In this document: in pieces, positions 23,301 to 33,822 of the stretch
How positions within the stretch are numbered: position 1 is the first letter of the stretch
Layout: each line of letters begins with the position of its first letter
Origin: Patiria miniata
Lineage: Eukaryota > Echinodermata > Asteroidea > Valvatida > Asterinidae
Reading direction: 5' to 3'
Length of the DNA stretch: 64,000 bases
Assembly (NCBI RefSeq): GCF_015706575.1
Contig: NW_024037058.1
Coordinates: forward strand, 14,219,547 to 14,283,546
The notes under the pieces: generated by a model
Told to the model about the DNA's origin: nothing
The model's database searches: none
What the model saw: the letters and a program-made list of their open reading frames with translations, nothing else
Position numbers and translations under genes: made by a program

Positions 23301-25984
23301 CGGGTCTGCTGCCCCAATTTTATCATAACTTTCTATAAGACAAATGGCAGTGGCGGGTCTGCTGCCCCAATTTAATCATAAACTTTCTATAAGACAAATG
23401 GCAGTGGCGGGTCTGCTGCCCCAATTTAATCATAAACTTTCTATAAGGCAAATGGCAGTGGCGGGTCTGCTGCCCCAATTTAATCATAACTTTCTATAAG
23501 GCAAATGGCAGTGGCGGATCAGCTGCCCCAATTTAATCATAAACTTTCTATAAGACAAATGGCAGTGGCGGGTCTGCTGCCCCAATTTTATCATAACTTT
23601 CGTTAAGACAAATGGCAGTGGCGGGTCTGCTGCCCCAATTTAATCATAAACTTTCTTTAAGGCAAATGGCAGTGGCGGGTCTGCTGCCCCAATTTAATCA
23701 TAAACTTTCTATAAGGCAAATGTCAGTGGCGGGCCTGCTGCCCCAATTTAATTATACATTTCTATAAGGCAAATGGCAGTGGCGGGTCTGCTGCCCCAAT
23801 TTAATCATAAATTTCTATAAGACAAATGGCAGTGGCGGGTCTGCTGCCCAAATTTAATCATAAACTTTCTATAAGACAAATGGCAGTGGCGGGTCTGCTG
23901 CCCCAATTTAATCATAAACTTTCTATAAGGCAAATGGCAGTGGCGGGTCTGCTGCCCCAATTTAATCATAAACTTTCTTTAAGACAAATGGCAGTGGCGG
24001 GTCTGCTGCCCCAATTTAATCATAAACTTTCTTTTAGGCAAATGGCAGTGGCGGGTCTGCTGCCCCAATTTAATCATAAACTTTCTATAAGGCAAATGTC
24101 AGTGGCGGGCCTGCTGCCCCAATTTAATTATACATTTCTATAAGGCAAATGGCAGTGGCGGGTCTGCTGCCCCAATTTAATCATAAATTTCTATAAGACA
24201 AATGGCAGTGGCGGGTCTGCTGCCCAAATTTAATCATAAACTTTCTATAAGACAAATGGCAGTGGCGGGTCTGCTGCCCCAATTTAATCATAAACTTTCT
24301 ATAAGGCAAATGGCAGTGGCGGGTCTGCTGCCCCAATTTAATCATAAACTTTCTTTAAGACAAATGGCAGTGGCGGGTCTGCTGCCCCAATTTAATCATA
24401 AACTTTCTTTTAGGCAAATGGCAGTGGCGGGTCTGCTGCCCCAATTTAATCATAACTTTCTATAAGGCAAATGGCAGTGGCGGGTCTGCTGCCCCAATTT
24501 AATCATACATTTCTATAAGGCAAATGGCAGTGGCGGGTCTGCTGCCCCAATTTAATCATAAACTTTCTTTAAGACAAATGGCAGTGGCGGGTCTGCTGCC
24601 CCAATTTAATCATAAACTTTCTATAAGACAAACAGCAGTGGCGGGTCTGCTGCCCCAATTTAATCATAAACTTTCTATAAGGCAAATGGCAGTGGCGGGT
24701 CTGCTGCCCCAATTTAATCATAAACTTTCTTTAAGACAAATGGCAGTGGCGGGTCTGCTGCCCCAATTTAATCATAAACTTTCTTTTAGGCAAATGGCAG
24801 TGGCGGGTCTGCTGCCCCAATTTAATCATAAACTTTCTTTTAGGCAAATGGCAGTGGCGGGTCTGCTGCCCCAATTTAATCATAAACTTTCTATAAGACA
24901 AATGGCAGTGGCGGGTCTGCTGCACCAATTTAATCATAAACTTTCTATAAGGCAAATGGCAGTGGCGGGTCTGCTGCCCCAATTTAATCATAAATTTCTA
25001 AAAGACAATTGGCATTGGCGGGTCTGCTGCCCGAAATTAATCATAAACTTTCTATCAGGCAAATGGCAGTGGCGGGTCTGCTGCCCCAATTTACATACAC
25101 ATTTCTATGAGGCAAATGGCAGTGGCGGGTCTGCTGCCCCAATTTAATCTTTAACTTTCTATCAGACAAATGACAGTGGTGGATCTGCTGCCCCAATTTA
25201 ATCATAAACTTTCTATAAGACAAATGGCAGTGGCGGGTCTGCTGCCCCAATTTAATCATAAACTTTCTATAAGGCAAATGGCAGTGGCGGGTCTGCTGCC
25301 CCAATTTAATCATAAACTTTCTATAAGGCAAATGGCAGTGGCGGGTCTGCTGCCCCAATTTAATCATAAATATCTATAAGACAAATGGCAGTGGCGGGTC
25401 TGCTGCCCCAATTTAATCATAAACTTTCTATCAGGCAAATGGCAGTGGCGGGTCAGCTGCCCCAATTTAATCATAAACTTTTTATAAGACTAATGGCAGT
25501 GGCGGGTCTGCTGCCCAAATTTAATCATAAACTTTCTATAAGGCAAATGGCAGTGGCGGGTCTGCTGCTCCAATTTAATTATAAACTTTCTATAAGGCAA
25601 ATGGCAGTGGCGGGTCTGCTGCCCCAATTTAATCATAAATATCTATAAGACAAATGGCAGTGGCGGGTCTGCTGCCCCAATTTAATCATAAACTTTCTAT
25701 AAGGCAAATGGCAGTGGCGGGTCTGCTGCCCCAATTTAATCATAACTTTCTATAAGGCAAATGGCAGTGGCGGGTCTGCTGCCCCAATTTAATCATAACT
25801 TTCTATAAGGCAAATGGCAGTGGCGGGTCTGCTGCCCCAATTTAATCATAAACTTTCTATAAGGCAAATGGCAGTGGCGGGTCTGCTGCCCCTATGTAAT
25901 CATAAACTTTCTATCAGGCAAATGGCAGTGGCGGGTCTGCTGCCCCAATTTTATCGTAAACTTTCTTTAAGGCAAATGGCAGTA

Positions 25985-26117
25985 TTGTGAATTTAACTCG
26001 AAACAGAGGGTGTCTTCCTAAATCAAATATTGACGAAAGTGTGGACATTAAAATTAACGAATTGATTCACGCTAGATCAAAATGTTACGAAATTACCAAC
26101 CCTGTAATCTATGATGT
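25985..26117. other. Right edge of the satellite and start of the 0.95 kb repeat region
   Basis: The last monomer breaks off within GGCAAATGGCAGTATTG, after which the sequence is unrelated to the monomer. A segment GAAATTACCAAC...AGTTGCGAGGTGAGTG at 26089-26130 recurs at 27030-27064 and starts the next repeat region. Confidence 0.6.
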
Positions 26118-27918
26118 AGTTGCGAGGTGAGTGATCCACAAAATCTTTTTTTGAATCGATTGACCGTGCAATCTGTGTTAAATGGACAAAATGATTTACG
26201 GCCGGTACTTTTTTAACATATTTTTACATAAATTACTCCTTTTTGGTAAGTCCGATCGGAAAAGATTGGCAAACAGGGACATAAAAATGTAATGTTTGTT
26301 GTATGTGAGCAGGCAGGATTAAATTACCTTCCGTTGCCTCTGTTCTCACAAAATAATTAACAGATATTTTCTTATGGGGACAGTACCCCATCGCGCACAC
26401 AGTTTTCAACAGCTGTCAATCCTACAGAGTGAAACCTACCTTCGTTTGGATATTGTACCGTTTTGCTCCTCATCTCTCTTTTTAATGTAAAAAAACGACT
26501 TGTAAGTCCGATTAGGAAAGATCGGCATGGCAAAGAAATCATGTCATTATTGAGTTTTTTTGGACTGGCGAGTACAACTCACACTGGTGTTTGGTGTTTA
26601 CTAAAGTAGCGTTCCTTTATTGTATGAAGGCGGTATATATTGGTCTGCGTTGACGTTTCAACAGTGCAAGGTTAGAAGCACTGTATGGGGACAGAGCAGA
26701 TTCATTGAAATTATCAAGCTTTGGGTAAAAATCACGAGCGAGTTGAGTCACCCGACAAATTTCATAAAAATCAGAGCGACTCGATCACTCGGCAATCTCC
26801 CACAAATATCACAAAGCGGAATCGCCCCGTCAAATGACCGATTCACGTTGGAATTCTCGAAAAACTTCACGGAATGATTGATAGGATGTGTCGAATAAAT
26901 TCGCGAAGGATTATTACTATCCGTTAGAATTACAAGCACGAGGAGATTCGCTACTCCTCCATATCTCCACTTGGCAATCTGGGATTCAATTCTTGCGTCA
27001 AATGGCACGAAAATTTTTACGAAATTACCAACTCCGCAATCAATGGTAAAGTTGCGAGGTGAGTGATCCACAAAATCCTTTGTTGAATCGATTGACCGTG
27101 CAATCTTTGTTAAATTGACGAAATGATTTACGGCCGGTACTTCATTTACATATTTTTAATGTTTAAATAAATTACGCCTTTTTTGGTAAGTCCGATCGGA
27201 AAAGATTGGCAAACGGGGACATAAAATGTATTGTTTTGTTGTATATGAACCGTGTCGAGGCAGGATTAAATTTGCTTTCGTTGCCTCCGTTCACAAAATA
27301 ATTCACCGATATGGGGAGAAAATAATACCCTATTCGGACACCGTTTTTGAAGTCTCGTAATTGTTTCGGCATAATTTCAACAGCTGTCAATCATACCTTC
27401 GTATGGGTATTGTTCTGTTTTGCTTCTTATTCTTGTCAAATGTTACACATAAAAAACAATTTGTAAGTCCGATCAGAAAAGGTCGGCATGGCAAAGAAAT
27501 CATGTCATCATTATTAATTGATATTTTGTAAGGACTTATAGTGTGTTTAGCTTACTGATGTCTTGTTGTTTACCTCTAAGCAGCGTTTCCTTGTGTTGAC
27601 GTGTTTTATCTGTGAAGATTAAGAGCACGGTGCAAGGACAGAACAGATGAATTGCAAATTACATTTTTGGGGAGTAATTTAAACTAAGAGCAGTCGAGTC
27701 GACTAACAAATGCGTCAGTCAAGAAAATAACGCCAAGAAAATAAAGCCGGTTAAATCGGCCGTTTTCGACTCGGGTATAAATGTGACACAATCATGCCTT
27801 TTTTGTAAGTCCGATCTGCAAGATTGGCGGAAAACGTAAAGGTGTTGTTTTTTTTTTTCTTCTCGAAATGTAAAAACGTTTAAGTAAAAGTATTTGTTCT
27901 TGTCAAAATGTATTAAAA

Positions 27919-28136
27919 AGTGAGTTGTAAGTCCGATCAGGAAAGGTCGGCACGGGTAAAAAAAATCACATATATATGTAAAACTTTGTTCCTTTTGGAC
28001 ATGTTTCTAATAGGAGGACGGTGTGTGCATCTTATTATGGGGCGCAGAAAGGAAGAACTTCTGTTTGTTCCTCGTGTCTTTCCAAATACAACTTATAAGT
28101 CGTAACAATTTTTGTCCTTTTCAGAATTTACATATA
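27919..28136 (+). repeat. 218-bp tandem unit, copy 1
   Basis: It starts AGTGAGTTGTAAGTCCGATC and contains the hairpin motif, AGGAGGACGGTGTGTGCATC, and GGGGCGCAGAAAGGAAGAAC. It ends in a pyrimidine-AG stretch (TTTGTCCTTTTCAG) just before the next unit. It appears identical to copy 2, so the duplication is recent. Confidence 0.9.
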
Positions 28137-28354
28137 AGTGAGTTGTAAGTCCGATCAGGAAAGGTCGGCACGGGTAAAAAAAATCACATATATATGTAAA
28201 ACTTTGTTCCTTTTGGACATGTTTCTAATAGGAGGACGGTGTGTGCATCTTATTATGGGGCGCAGAAAGGAAGAACTTCTGTTTGTTCCTCGTGTCTTTC
28301 CAAATACAACTTATAAGTCGTAACAATTTTTGTCCTTTTCAGAATTTACATATA
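28137..28354 (+). repeat. 218-bp tandem unit, copy 2
   Basis: This is an apparently identical head-to-tail copy of 27919-28136. A third, diverged and shortened unit follows at 28355-28540 with the same order of landmarks (hairpin motif, GGTGTGTGCATC, GGGGCGCA, CCTCGT.TCTTTCCAAA). Confidence 0.9.
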
Positions 28355-28960
28355 AGTGAGTTGTAAGTCCGACCAACACAGGTCGGCACGGGTAAGAACT
28401 TTATATGTATACTGAAGTTCCCTTTTGACGTGTAAAGGATGGTGTGTGCATCGTGTTAAGGGGCGCACTAAGAAAGAAATTCCGTTTTGCTCCTCGTATC
28501 TTTCCAAACGCCCATGTCAAAATGAATGTAAAACCAACTTGTAAGTCCGACCAGAATGGTTGGCACTGGGATTCGAAAAAAGCAACAACATAGTATTATC
28601 TGTTTCATATATCAGCTGTGTTTAGCTTGTTTATATAAGGACAAGACCTATATTGTGTATAATTTTCTATTGGTGTTTTGGTGTTTACCATAACCGTCGT
28701 TTCCTTATTGTATGAACGCGGTATACACGCTCCTTTTGGTTTGTGTTGACGAGCTCATCAGTCCAAGGTTAAAAGCACTGTTATGTATGAGGACAACAGA
28801 TTCATTCAAATTGTTGGCCACAATCGCGAATGTGAATATTGTACATGTAATAACATTTTTCTCCCATGACGAAATTTTGACTGATAGGTCAACTTGCTTA
28901 AAATTTTTTTGCGTAAGTCCGATCATTCAAGGTCGGCATGCAATTGCCAAAACATGTATG

Positions 28961-30932
28961 TTATTACTATCCCTTTAATTTTCAAGGCGCGCATCTTGAT
29001 TGTAGCAGTACAAAATAAAGGGATCATTAAACACTACAAATAACAGGCAGGTAATTGGAAGACATAGAACACTTTGTCGCTGGAGTGCCGCATCTCTTCT
29101 CGTGGATGAGAAAGATGTGAAGAAAAAGGTAAATTTTGTGTAAGTTGTAATTAATTTTTTCATTTAGCTTGGCCTAAGAACAGTTAATAGTCAGGCCTAT
29201 GGTAAGGTGACGAAAGACCAAATGACGTGACTTGGAGTTGACTCGACGACTTGTGATACATGTAGTTGGAATAAATACTAACCTTGCCCAGCAAAGGCCG
29301 AGTTTTTTTGTCTTCAACAGCACGAGATTTACACAGTGTTTCGGGAGTGGCGTAACCATCCTAAGACGAGCTGGATGAGGAGGAGACTGCAGCATCCCAA
29401 GTTCACCTGGCTGAGATGACGAATGAGAATGCAAGCCAGGAGGGAAACTGAGCGATGACCCCACTGGATGAGCTTTGTATGCCGTTTCTACATGGAAGCC
29501 AGTCAACTAAAACGGTGATGGGGTAAGCATTGGCCCAAGACTGAATTTGAATTATTTTTTTCCAGACGCGCAGGCGGTCCTGGCACGCGCAGCCTGCTTC
29601 ATTTCAGCGGCTGTTTGTGCCAGGATCTGCCTGATAGGGGACCATTAAATCAAATCCTTTAGTACAGCAGATTGACTTTAGTACAGCAAATTGGTGATAA
29701 GATTTTCTGTTTGATAAAGGAGTAAAATTTGTCCTTTGAAAAACCACCAAAGAATAGTAAGCAATTTTCAAAATTTTCAAAAGGACAGTCTGCGAATAGC
29801 AAAATATCTTTCCCATGACATACTACGGTGACAGTGCCAAATTTCATGTTTTTATGATCAAATGAACAATTTCATCATATTGTGCAACAATCTGCCCGAC
29901 TAGGCAAAAAGAAGAAAGGCGTGGTGTGTATGGCCTTGAAACAGTGCAGTGTTCAGACGTGTCAGGAATAAATCTTTCCCCGATTTTTTTTTATTTTGCA
30001 ACACAGATACAGCTCCAAGTTTGTGGGATCATCCGCTCTACATTGCGATGGCTTCGTGTCCCGGAATTCCCCAATCGCCATGTTGATGCGTGGAGGTAAT
30101 AACTGCTTACATGTCATGTTCTCAACAGCAACATGTTCGTCCTTTGAGTGAACGGTTGATTATGGGGTACAATTTGCATGTACACCTTTATCATTCTCTT
30201 CACAATACGAAAAAACGAGTGTGGCTATGTTGTTATTAGTGTTTTTCTTATAAAGTTAGGTGCCTATCCTCTCATGTCAATGCTAGCCTCAGTTTGTCAG
30301 TCCGTCCACCCATTAGCATATTGTTTGTCCACTGTTGTACTGATCTCTAACACCCGGAATACAAAAGCAGAAGTTTCCTTGAAGTTTCCAAAATTATTGA
30401 CTACCGTTCACCAAGCTTAAATTAGCATTTAAAACGTGAAATTGATCAGGTGATCAATTGATCGACTGAACCTAGGTTAATAACTTGATTCGACTTGTTC
30501 GCTAAGGTCTTTTGTTTCTGTTGAGCAACAAAACAAAACGTGTTAACTGTACACTTGATGCCTAAGTTAATTTGCTCTTTTCTTTGTTTAACTACACGAA
30601 GGTAACTTCTGAAATCTGGAACGGCCTTTCACGTCCAACTTTGAGTGACGACAAGAACTCAGCTGACACCGACCCTGTTGTGATTGACTATCTTCCTAAC
30701 CTATCGCAGGCTGGCTCAGTATATGAACAATTGTCTTAGGATTCACAAAGATATTTGTTGTGTTCAGAGAATAAAAAAAAAAAATTATCATGCAAGAAAT
30801 AAATTACATAATTATGTTATTAAAAGCTTCTCATCTGTGTACATTTCTATAAAAGTATATCAATAATGTAGACAAAGTGGCCGATATTGAATCCTAGGAT
30901 TTTCCATGATAACCAGCATAATCTTATAGACC
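28961..30932. other. Unassigned intergenic DNA
   Basis: No frame shows a recognisable protein. Splice-like short segments occur (30007-30095 and 30602-30739), but their phases are incompatible with each other and I do not call them. A GC-richer part at 29290-29510 has no similarity within the window. Confidence 0.4.
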
Positions 30933-31053
30933 AATCCTGGCACGCTATAAATTCTATCACGGAGGCCCCCATCAATGGCGAAAGCATTGTGCTAGCTATT
31001 GTTTCTCCATTGAAGGGGGCCTCGTGAATGTAAAGTGTTCACGTGCCCGGATT
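30933..31053. mobile_element. 121-bp palindromic mini-MITE able to form a pre-miRNA-like hairpin
   Basis: The ends AATCCTGGCACG and CGTGCCCGGATT are inverted copies with one difference. The core GAGGCCCCCATCAATGG pairs with CCATTGAAGGGGGCCTC with one mismatch, and pairing continues to a tiny GCTAGC apex. The RNA would be an ~70-nt imperfect hairpin at 30957-31027. Outer terminal repeats favour a small MITE. A miRNA precursor is an alternative that cannot be tested here. Confidence 0.7.
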
Positions 31054-32967
31054 CATCTAGAATGACTTATATAGAAAATCCTCGTAGCATTGTTGAGAAA
31101 ATTTAACTAAAATCAAACATGTCAGACAAAATGTATTGTCAGACGAATGTATTGTATTGACTTTAAAGTGTTCCGTTTTCATAAACTTTCAAGATGTCAA
31201 AACAGTTGGGGATATTGAATCATGAATGTACTCTTTACCGAGCCAGTAAATTGAAGATATAAGGAAATGGTTCAGGTTCACTGTAAAATAGCATGGAGTT
31301 GGTAAGCAGAAAATATATGCGCTTAGCAAAATCAGCTGAAAAAAAAACACTCGGCAGTATGCATTGCACAACACTTTGGCTATAAGCATATATTGGTAAG
31401 CGAATATTTTCTTAGCTTTGATTAATTCTCTGTCTAGCAGCTCCATTTAATTGGCTTTCTCTTTATGGTTATCTATCTGCTTCAAACACTTCAAAACAAT
31501 TTGTATTTGGCTTCGATCGCTATATTATTAGGCCTGTGAAAATTATGGGATTAACAAAATTTCCAATTCGGGTTTTTACCTGTATTTTTTTTACTCTTCG
31601 GATGTCAACCTAAATTCTTGTTTTTAATTGACTTAGACATTTTCCAAATAGATATACAACGAAATGTGAATACATTGTATGTTTTTTTATTGAATTCTTT
31701 GGTGTACGCTACTTTATACACAATACTATCATGTACGTTACCTCAGTTCTGTTTTCAAGTACCTATAATAGTAAACGGTACTATTAGATTGTAGGTACAC
31801 ACAGTTATACATGTATGATGTACGTAAACGGAACGAATGTATACGTATACATTAGTTATGTTATTTTTATGCAGGCCAAAATAAAAAATAATAATAAATT
31901 CCTTAAGTTTAAAAAGATGTCTCTTTCTAAGAGATCTCAGTTTATCTCTATCTCAATAGAAATAGCTCAAAGTTAGAAATGAAATATCTGTATTTTTAAT
32001 AGAAATCTTTATTAAAAACTGGAGGTGGGCTATGGATTTTTTAAAAGGATTATCTTTGCACGCCGTATAATTTGCTTTCGTGAATACGTACAATTTCCAA
32101 GTACCTCTACGATATTATGTGGATATAACCTATGTCTTTATTCCTCCATGGTCTCCTGAAAAGTGCATCCATTTGCACGATACTTGATACACGATACTTG
32201 TATTTGTGTACACAAGATAATGACGTACTTGGAATTGTGAACTCTATGTAATTTGTGTATACGATAGTATTGTGTATGTTCACGATTGATAAAAGTCCCC
32301 CCCCCCAAAAAAAAGAGGGAAGTCACCGTATCCAGGTCTCGTTCAAAATATTTAAAAGAACATAAAGCAAAATGCAAATGAATTCTGTGTTAATGTACAA
32401 AAAAAATCACAAAAGATTTTCAAATGCCGAGTCATATTATGTAAGACTATAGCTAAGGTTTATGAGCATGATCAACACAACAAACATGATCTTTTGTATA
32501 TTTTGTATATTTTTCATTACCTTTTTATATGTAGGCATGGGCTCAAGGTTCTTTAAAATTATTCTAATGTTTACTTTAATTGCTGATAATAATTGTATTA
32601 CGTGAATAGTTGAAGAATGGTGATCCAGCTATTAAACAACAAAGATACTATGAAATAGTTTAACTTGTCAATTCGTTGTTTTCTCTGTTTGGTAGTTTCG
32701 GTTATGTTTATAGATAAAAACCAAACAATGTGACTGAATCAAAACGAAATGATAGTCTTGAATAAAAGGTGGTACTGACTTCTGACCATTACTGTATATT
32801 GAATAACGATAGTTTGATAACAAATTCAAATCAATCTGAAGTGCTGCTATTATAATTAAAATCAAATTTCGTTTGTTTTGATTCAGTTGCATTGAACCTA
32901 AATTTTTAAAGCGACACAAGTGCAATAAGCGGTTAAGGAGCAGGGTCAGAGCACCGGGACCAAGTTT
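31054..32967. other. Unassigned AT-rich DNA
   Basis: No coding region or RNA gene was recognised. Low-complexity A/T runs and short palindromes such as AAGAGATCTC/GAGATAGA near 31.93 kb are present, together with a C/A tract at 32298-32315. Confidence 0.5.
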
Positions 32968-33124
32968 TAGCTCTATGGCTCGAACCCAACCAACTCGGAC
33001 CCACGCCATCTCGGACACACTACCAACTCGGAAACATGCAAACTCACGCCGAATTGGTTTATGGGCCGAGTTGGCATGCAGTCCGAGTTGGCAGGGTTTG
33101 AGTTGGTTTGGGTCCGAGTTGGTA
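32968..33124. repeat. CCAACTCGG/CCGAGTTGG palindromic repeat, copy A
   Basis: It starts TAGCTCTATGGCTCGAACCC. The first half is rich in CCAACTCGGACCCA-like words and the second half in their reverse complement (CCGAGTTGG, five or so times), so the whole can fold on itself. An inverted-order relative with the same start lies at 33672-33822. Confidence 0.8.
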
Positions 33125-33126
33125 CG

Positions 33127-33212
33127 CCCCCCCCCCCCCGGGTGTATCCTATATTGCAGGACAGAGTTAACCCCCCCCCCCCCCCCCGATCCTTCCCCCC
33201 CCCCCCCCCCCC
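33127..33212. repeat. Cluster of poly-C tracts
   Basis: C runs of 13 (33127-33139), 17 (33171-33187) and 18 (33195-33212) are separated by short mixed sequence. These could form i-motif or G-quadruplex structures and are prone to length errors, so exact lengths are uncertain. Confidence 0.9.
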
Positions 33213-33216
33213 ATCC

Positions 33217-33401
33217 CAAGAATTGGTCATTAATTGAAGGCTAGGGCTCGGGACAATTTCCAATCAAACACGTGAGCGTATTTGACTTAAAATAAAAAGA
33301 ATACTGAGGACAAACCCTAGATAAGCCAAGAAGCTGGAAGTTTCACGATTTAAAACAGAAAGATAAAAAGTGGAAACATAAGACCTACACGAACGCTTAC
33401 A
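33217..33401. repeat. 185-bp direct repeat, copy 1
   Basis: It starts AAGAATTGGTCATTAATTGA and ends ACACGAACGCT. It is almost identical to 33436-33620, with two or three differences by eye. Copies are separated by a C8-T-C20 tract. Confidence 0.9.
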
Positions 33402-33402
33402 A

Positions 33403-33431
33403 CCCCCCCCTCCCCCCCCCCCCCCCCCCCC
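33403..33431. repeat. Poly-C tract between the two 185-bp copies
   Basis: Eight C, one T, then twenty C. It sits at the exact junction of the duplicated segments, suggesting slippage or recombination at the C tract produced the duplication. Confidence 0.9.
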
Positions 33432-33435
33432 GATC

Positions 33436-33620
33436 CCAAGAATTGGTCATTAATTGAAGGCTAGGGCTCGGGACAATTTCCAATCAAACACGTGAGCGTA
33501 TTTGACTTAAAATAAAAAGAATACTGAGGACAAACCCTAGATAAGCCAAGAAGCTGGAAGTTTCAAGATTTATAACAGAAAGATAAAAAGTGGAAACATA
33601 AGACCTACACGAACGCTAAC
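33436..33620. repeat. 185-bp direct repeat, copy 2
   Basis: This is a near-identical copy of 33217-33401. It is followed by ordinary sequence and then the second CCAACTCGG palindromic repeat. Confidence 0.9.
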
Positions 33621-33671
33621 AACGTTCCTCTTGTCAGAGCTAAACCATCTTTACTGCGCCACAGCTGTATA

Positions 33672-33822
33672 TAGCTCTATGGCTCGAACCCAAACCAACT
33701 CGGACCCACACCGACTCGGGCACATGCCAACTTGGAAACTGCCAACTCACGCCGAGTTGGTTTATATTGGCCGAGTTGGCATGCAGTCCGAGTTTGCAGG
33801 GTTTGAGTTGGTTTTTATGCAG
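33672..33822. repeat. CCAACTCGG/CCGAGTTGG palindromic repeat, copy B
   Basis: It has the same start (TAGCTCTATGGCTCGAACCC) and the same series of words as 32968-33124, with about 10-15 percent differences by eye. The order copy A, poly-C, 185 bp, poly-C, 185 bp, copy B suggests one duplicated composite. Confidence 0.8.

Larger units (their letters stand above)
9960..25984. repeat. 16 kb satellite of 54-bp monomers (roughly 300 copies)
   Basis: The monomer starts AAATGGCAGTGGCGGGTCTG, continues CTGCCCCAATTTAATCATAA and ends ACTTTCTATAAGGC, 54 bp in all. Because 54 is divisible by three, both strands read as endless 18-residue repeats: MAVAGLLPQFNHKLSIRQ on + and MIKLGQQTRHCHLPYRKF on -. Frequent 53-bp monomers (ATAAATTTCT or ATAACTTTCT replacing ATAAACTTTCT) break the frame, and there is no selection for an open frame across the array, so I read it as non-coding satellite. 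GGCAG and CTGCC in each monomer can form a short hairpin. Variant monomers (for example with CAGCATAAACTTTCTACAAAAC, or GTCAGCTGCCCC) recur in the same order in several places. This shows block duplication. Copy number is estimated from length only. Confidence 0.97.
26246..28940 (+). other. Ten same-strand copies of a GTAAGTCC-hairpin motif
   Basis: Each copy reads GTAAGT-CCGAYY-(5-6 nt)-GRTYGG-C. Stem-loops lie at 26252-26269, 26508-26525, 27192-27209, 27469-27486, 27811-27827, 27933-27950, 28151-28168, 28369-28386, 28547-28563 and 28919-28936. The six-base stem is kept while its bases change: CCGATC/GATTGG, CCGATT/GATCGG, CCGATC/GGTCGG, CCGACC/GGTCGG, CCGACC/GGTTGG. The fifth pair appears as T-A, T-G and C-G, whereas the loop varies freely (GGAAAA, AGGAAA, TGCAA, AACACA, AGAAT, ATTCAA). 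The preceding GTAAGT equals a consensus 5' splice site. All copies are on the + strand. I do not recognise a known RNA family. It could be a structured RNA element, part of a repeat under RNA-level constraint, or a coincidence of a young repeat family. Confidence 0.7.
26118..28960 (+). repeat. Diverged ~0.95 kb repeat region with nested 218-bp units
   Basis: The segment starting GTGAGTGATCCACAAAATC at about 26129 recurs at about 27059. CGGCCGGTACTT, AAGTCCGATCGGAAAAGATT and the later GTAAGTCC motif recur at offsets of 940-961 bp. A third, weaker relative ends near 28.9 kb: TTTAGCTTGTTTA, GTGTTTACC, CGTTTCCTTATTGTATGAA and CAAGGTTAAAAGCACTGT are shared with 26.58-26.7 kb. No ORF is conserved between copies, so I see no protein. 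The region carries the ten hairpin motifs annotated separately. Confidence 0.75.

Noticed and set aside
9960..25984. Series of repeat-protein genes with 18-residue repeats on either strand
   Set aside because: The frames exist only because the period is 54 bp. Uncompensated 53-bp monomers end them, and both strands are equally open.
9960..25984. CRISPR-like array
   Set aside because: There are no unique spacers; the units are contiguous monomers, and the genome is eukaryotic.
26246..28940. Spliced-leader RNA gene array (GTAAGT donor plus hairpin in tandem)
   Set aside because: Spacing is irregular, there is no constant leader exon before the donor, and I found no Sm-site or promoter element at fixed distance. 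Kept only as an unexplained motif.
30602..30739. Possible terminal exon (45 codons ending in TAG) after a pyrimidine-rich AG
   Set aside because: It has no family resemblance, and the nearest splice-like segment upstream (30007-30095) has incompatible phase. Chance is sufficient.
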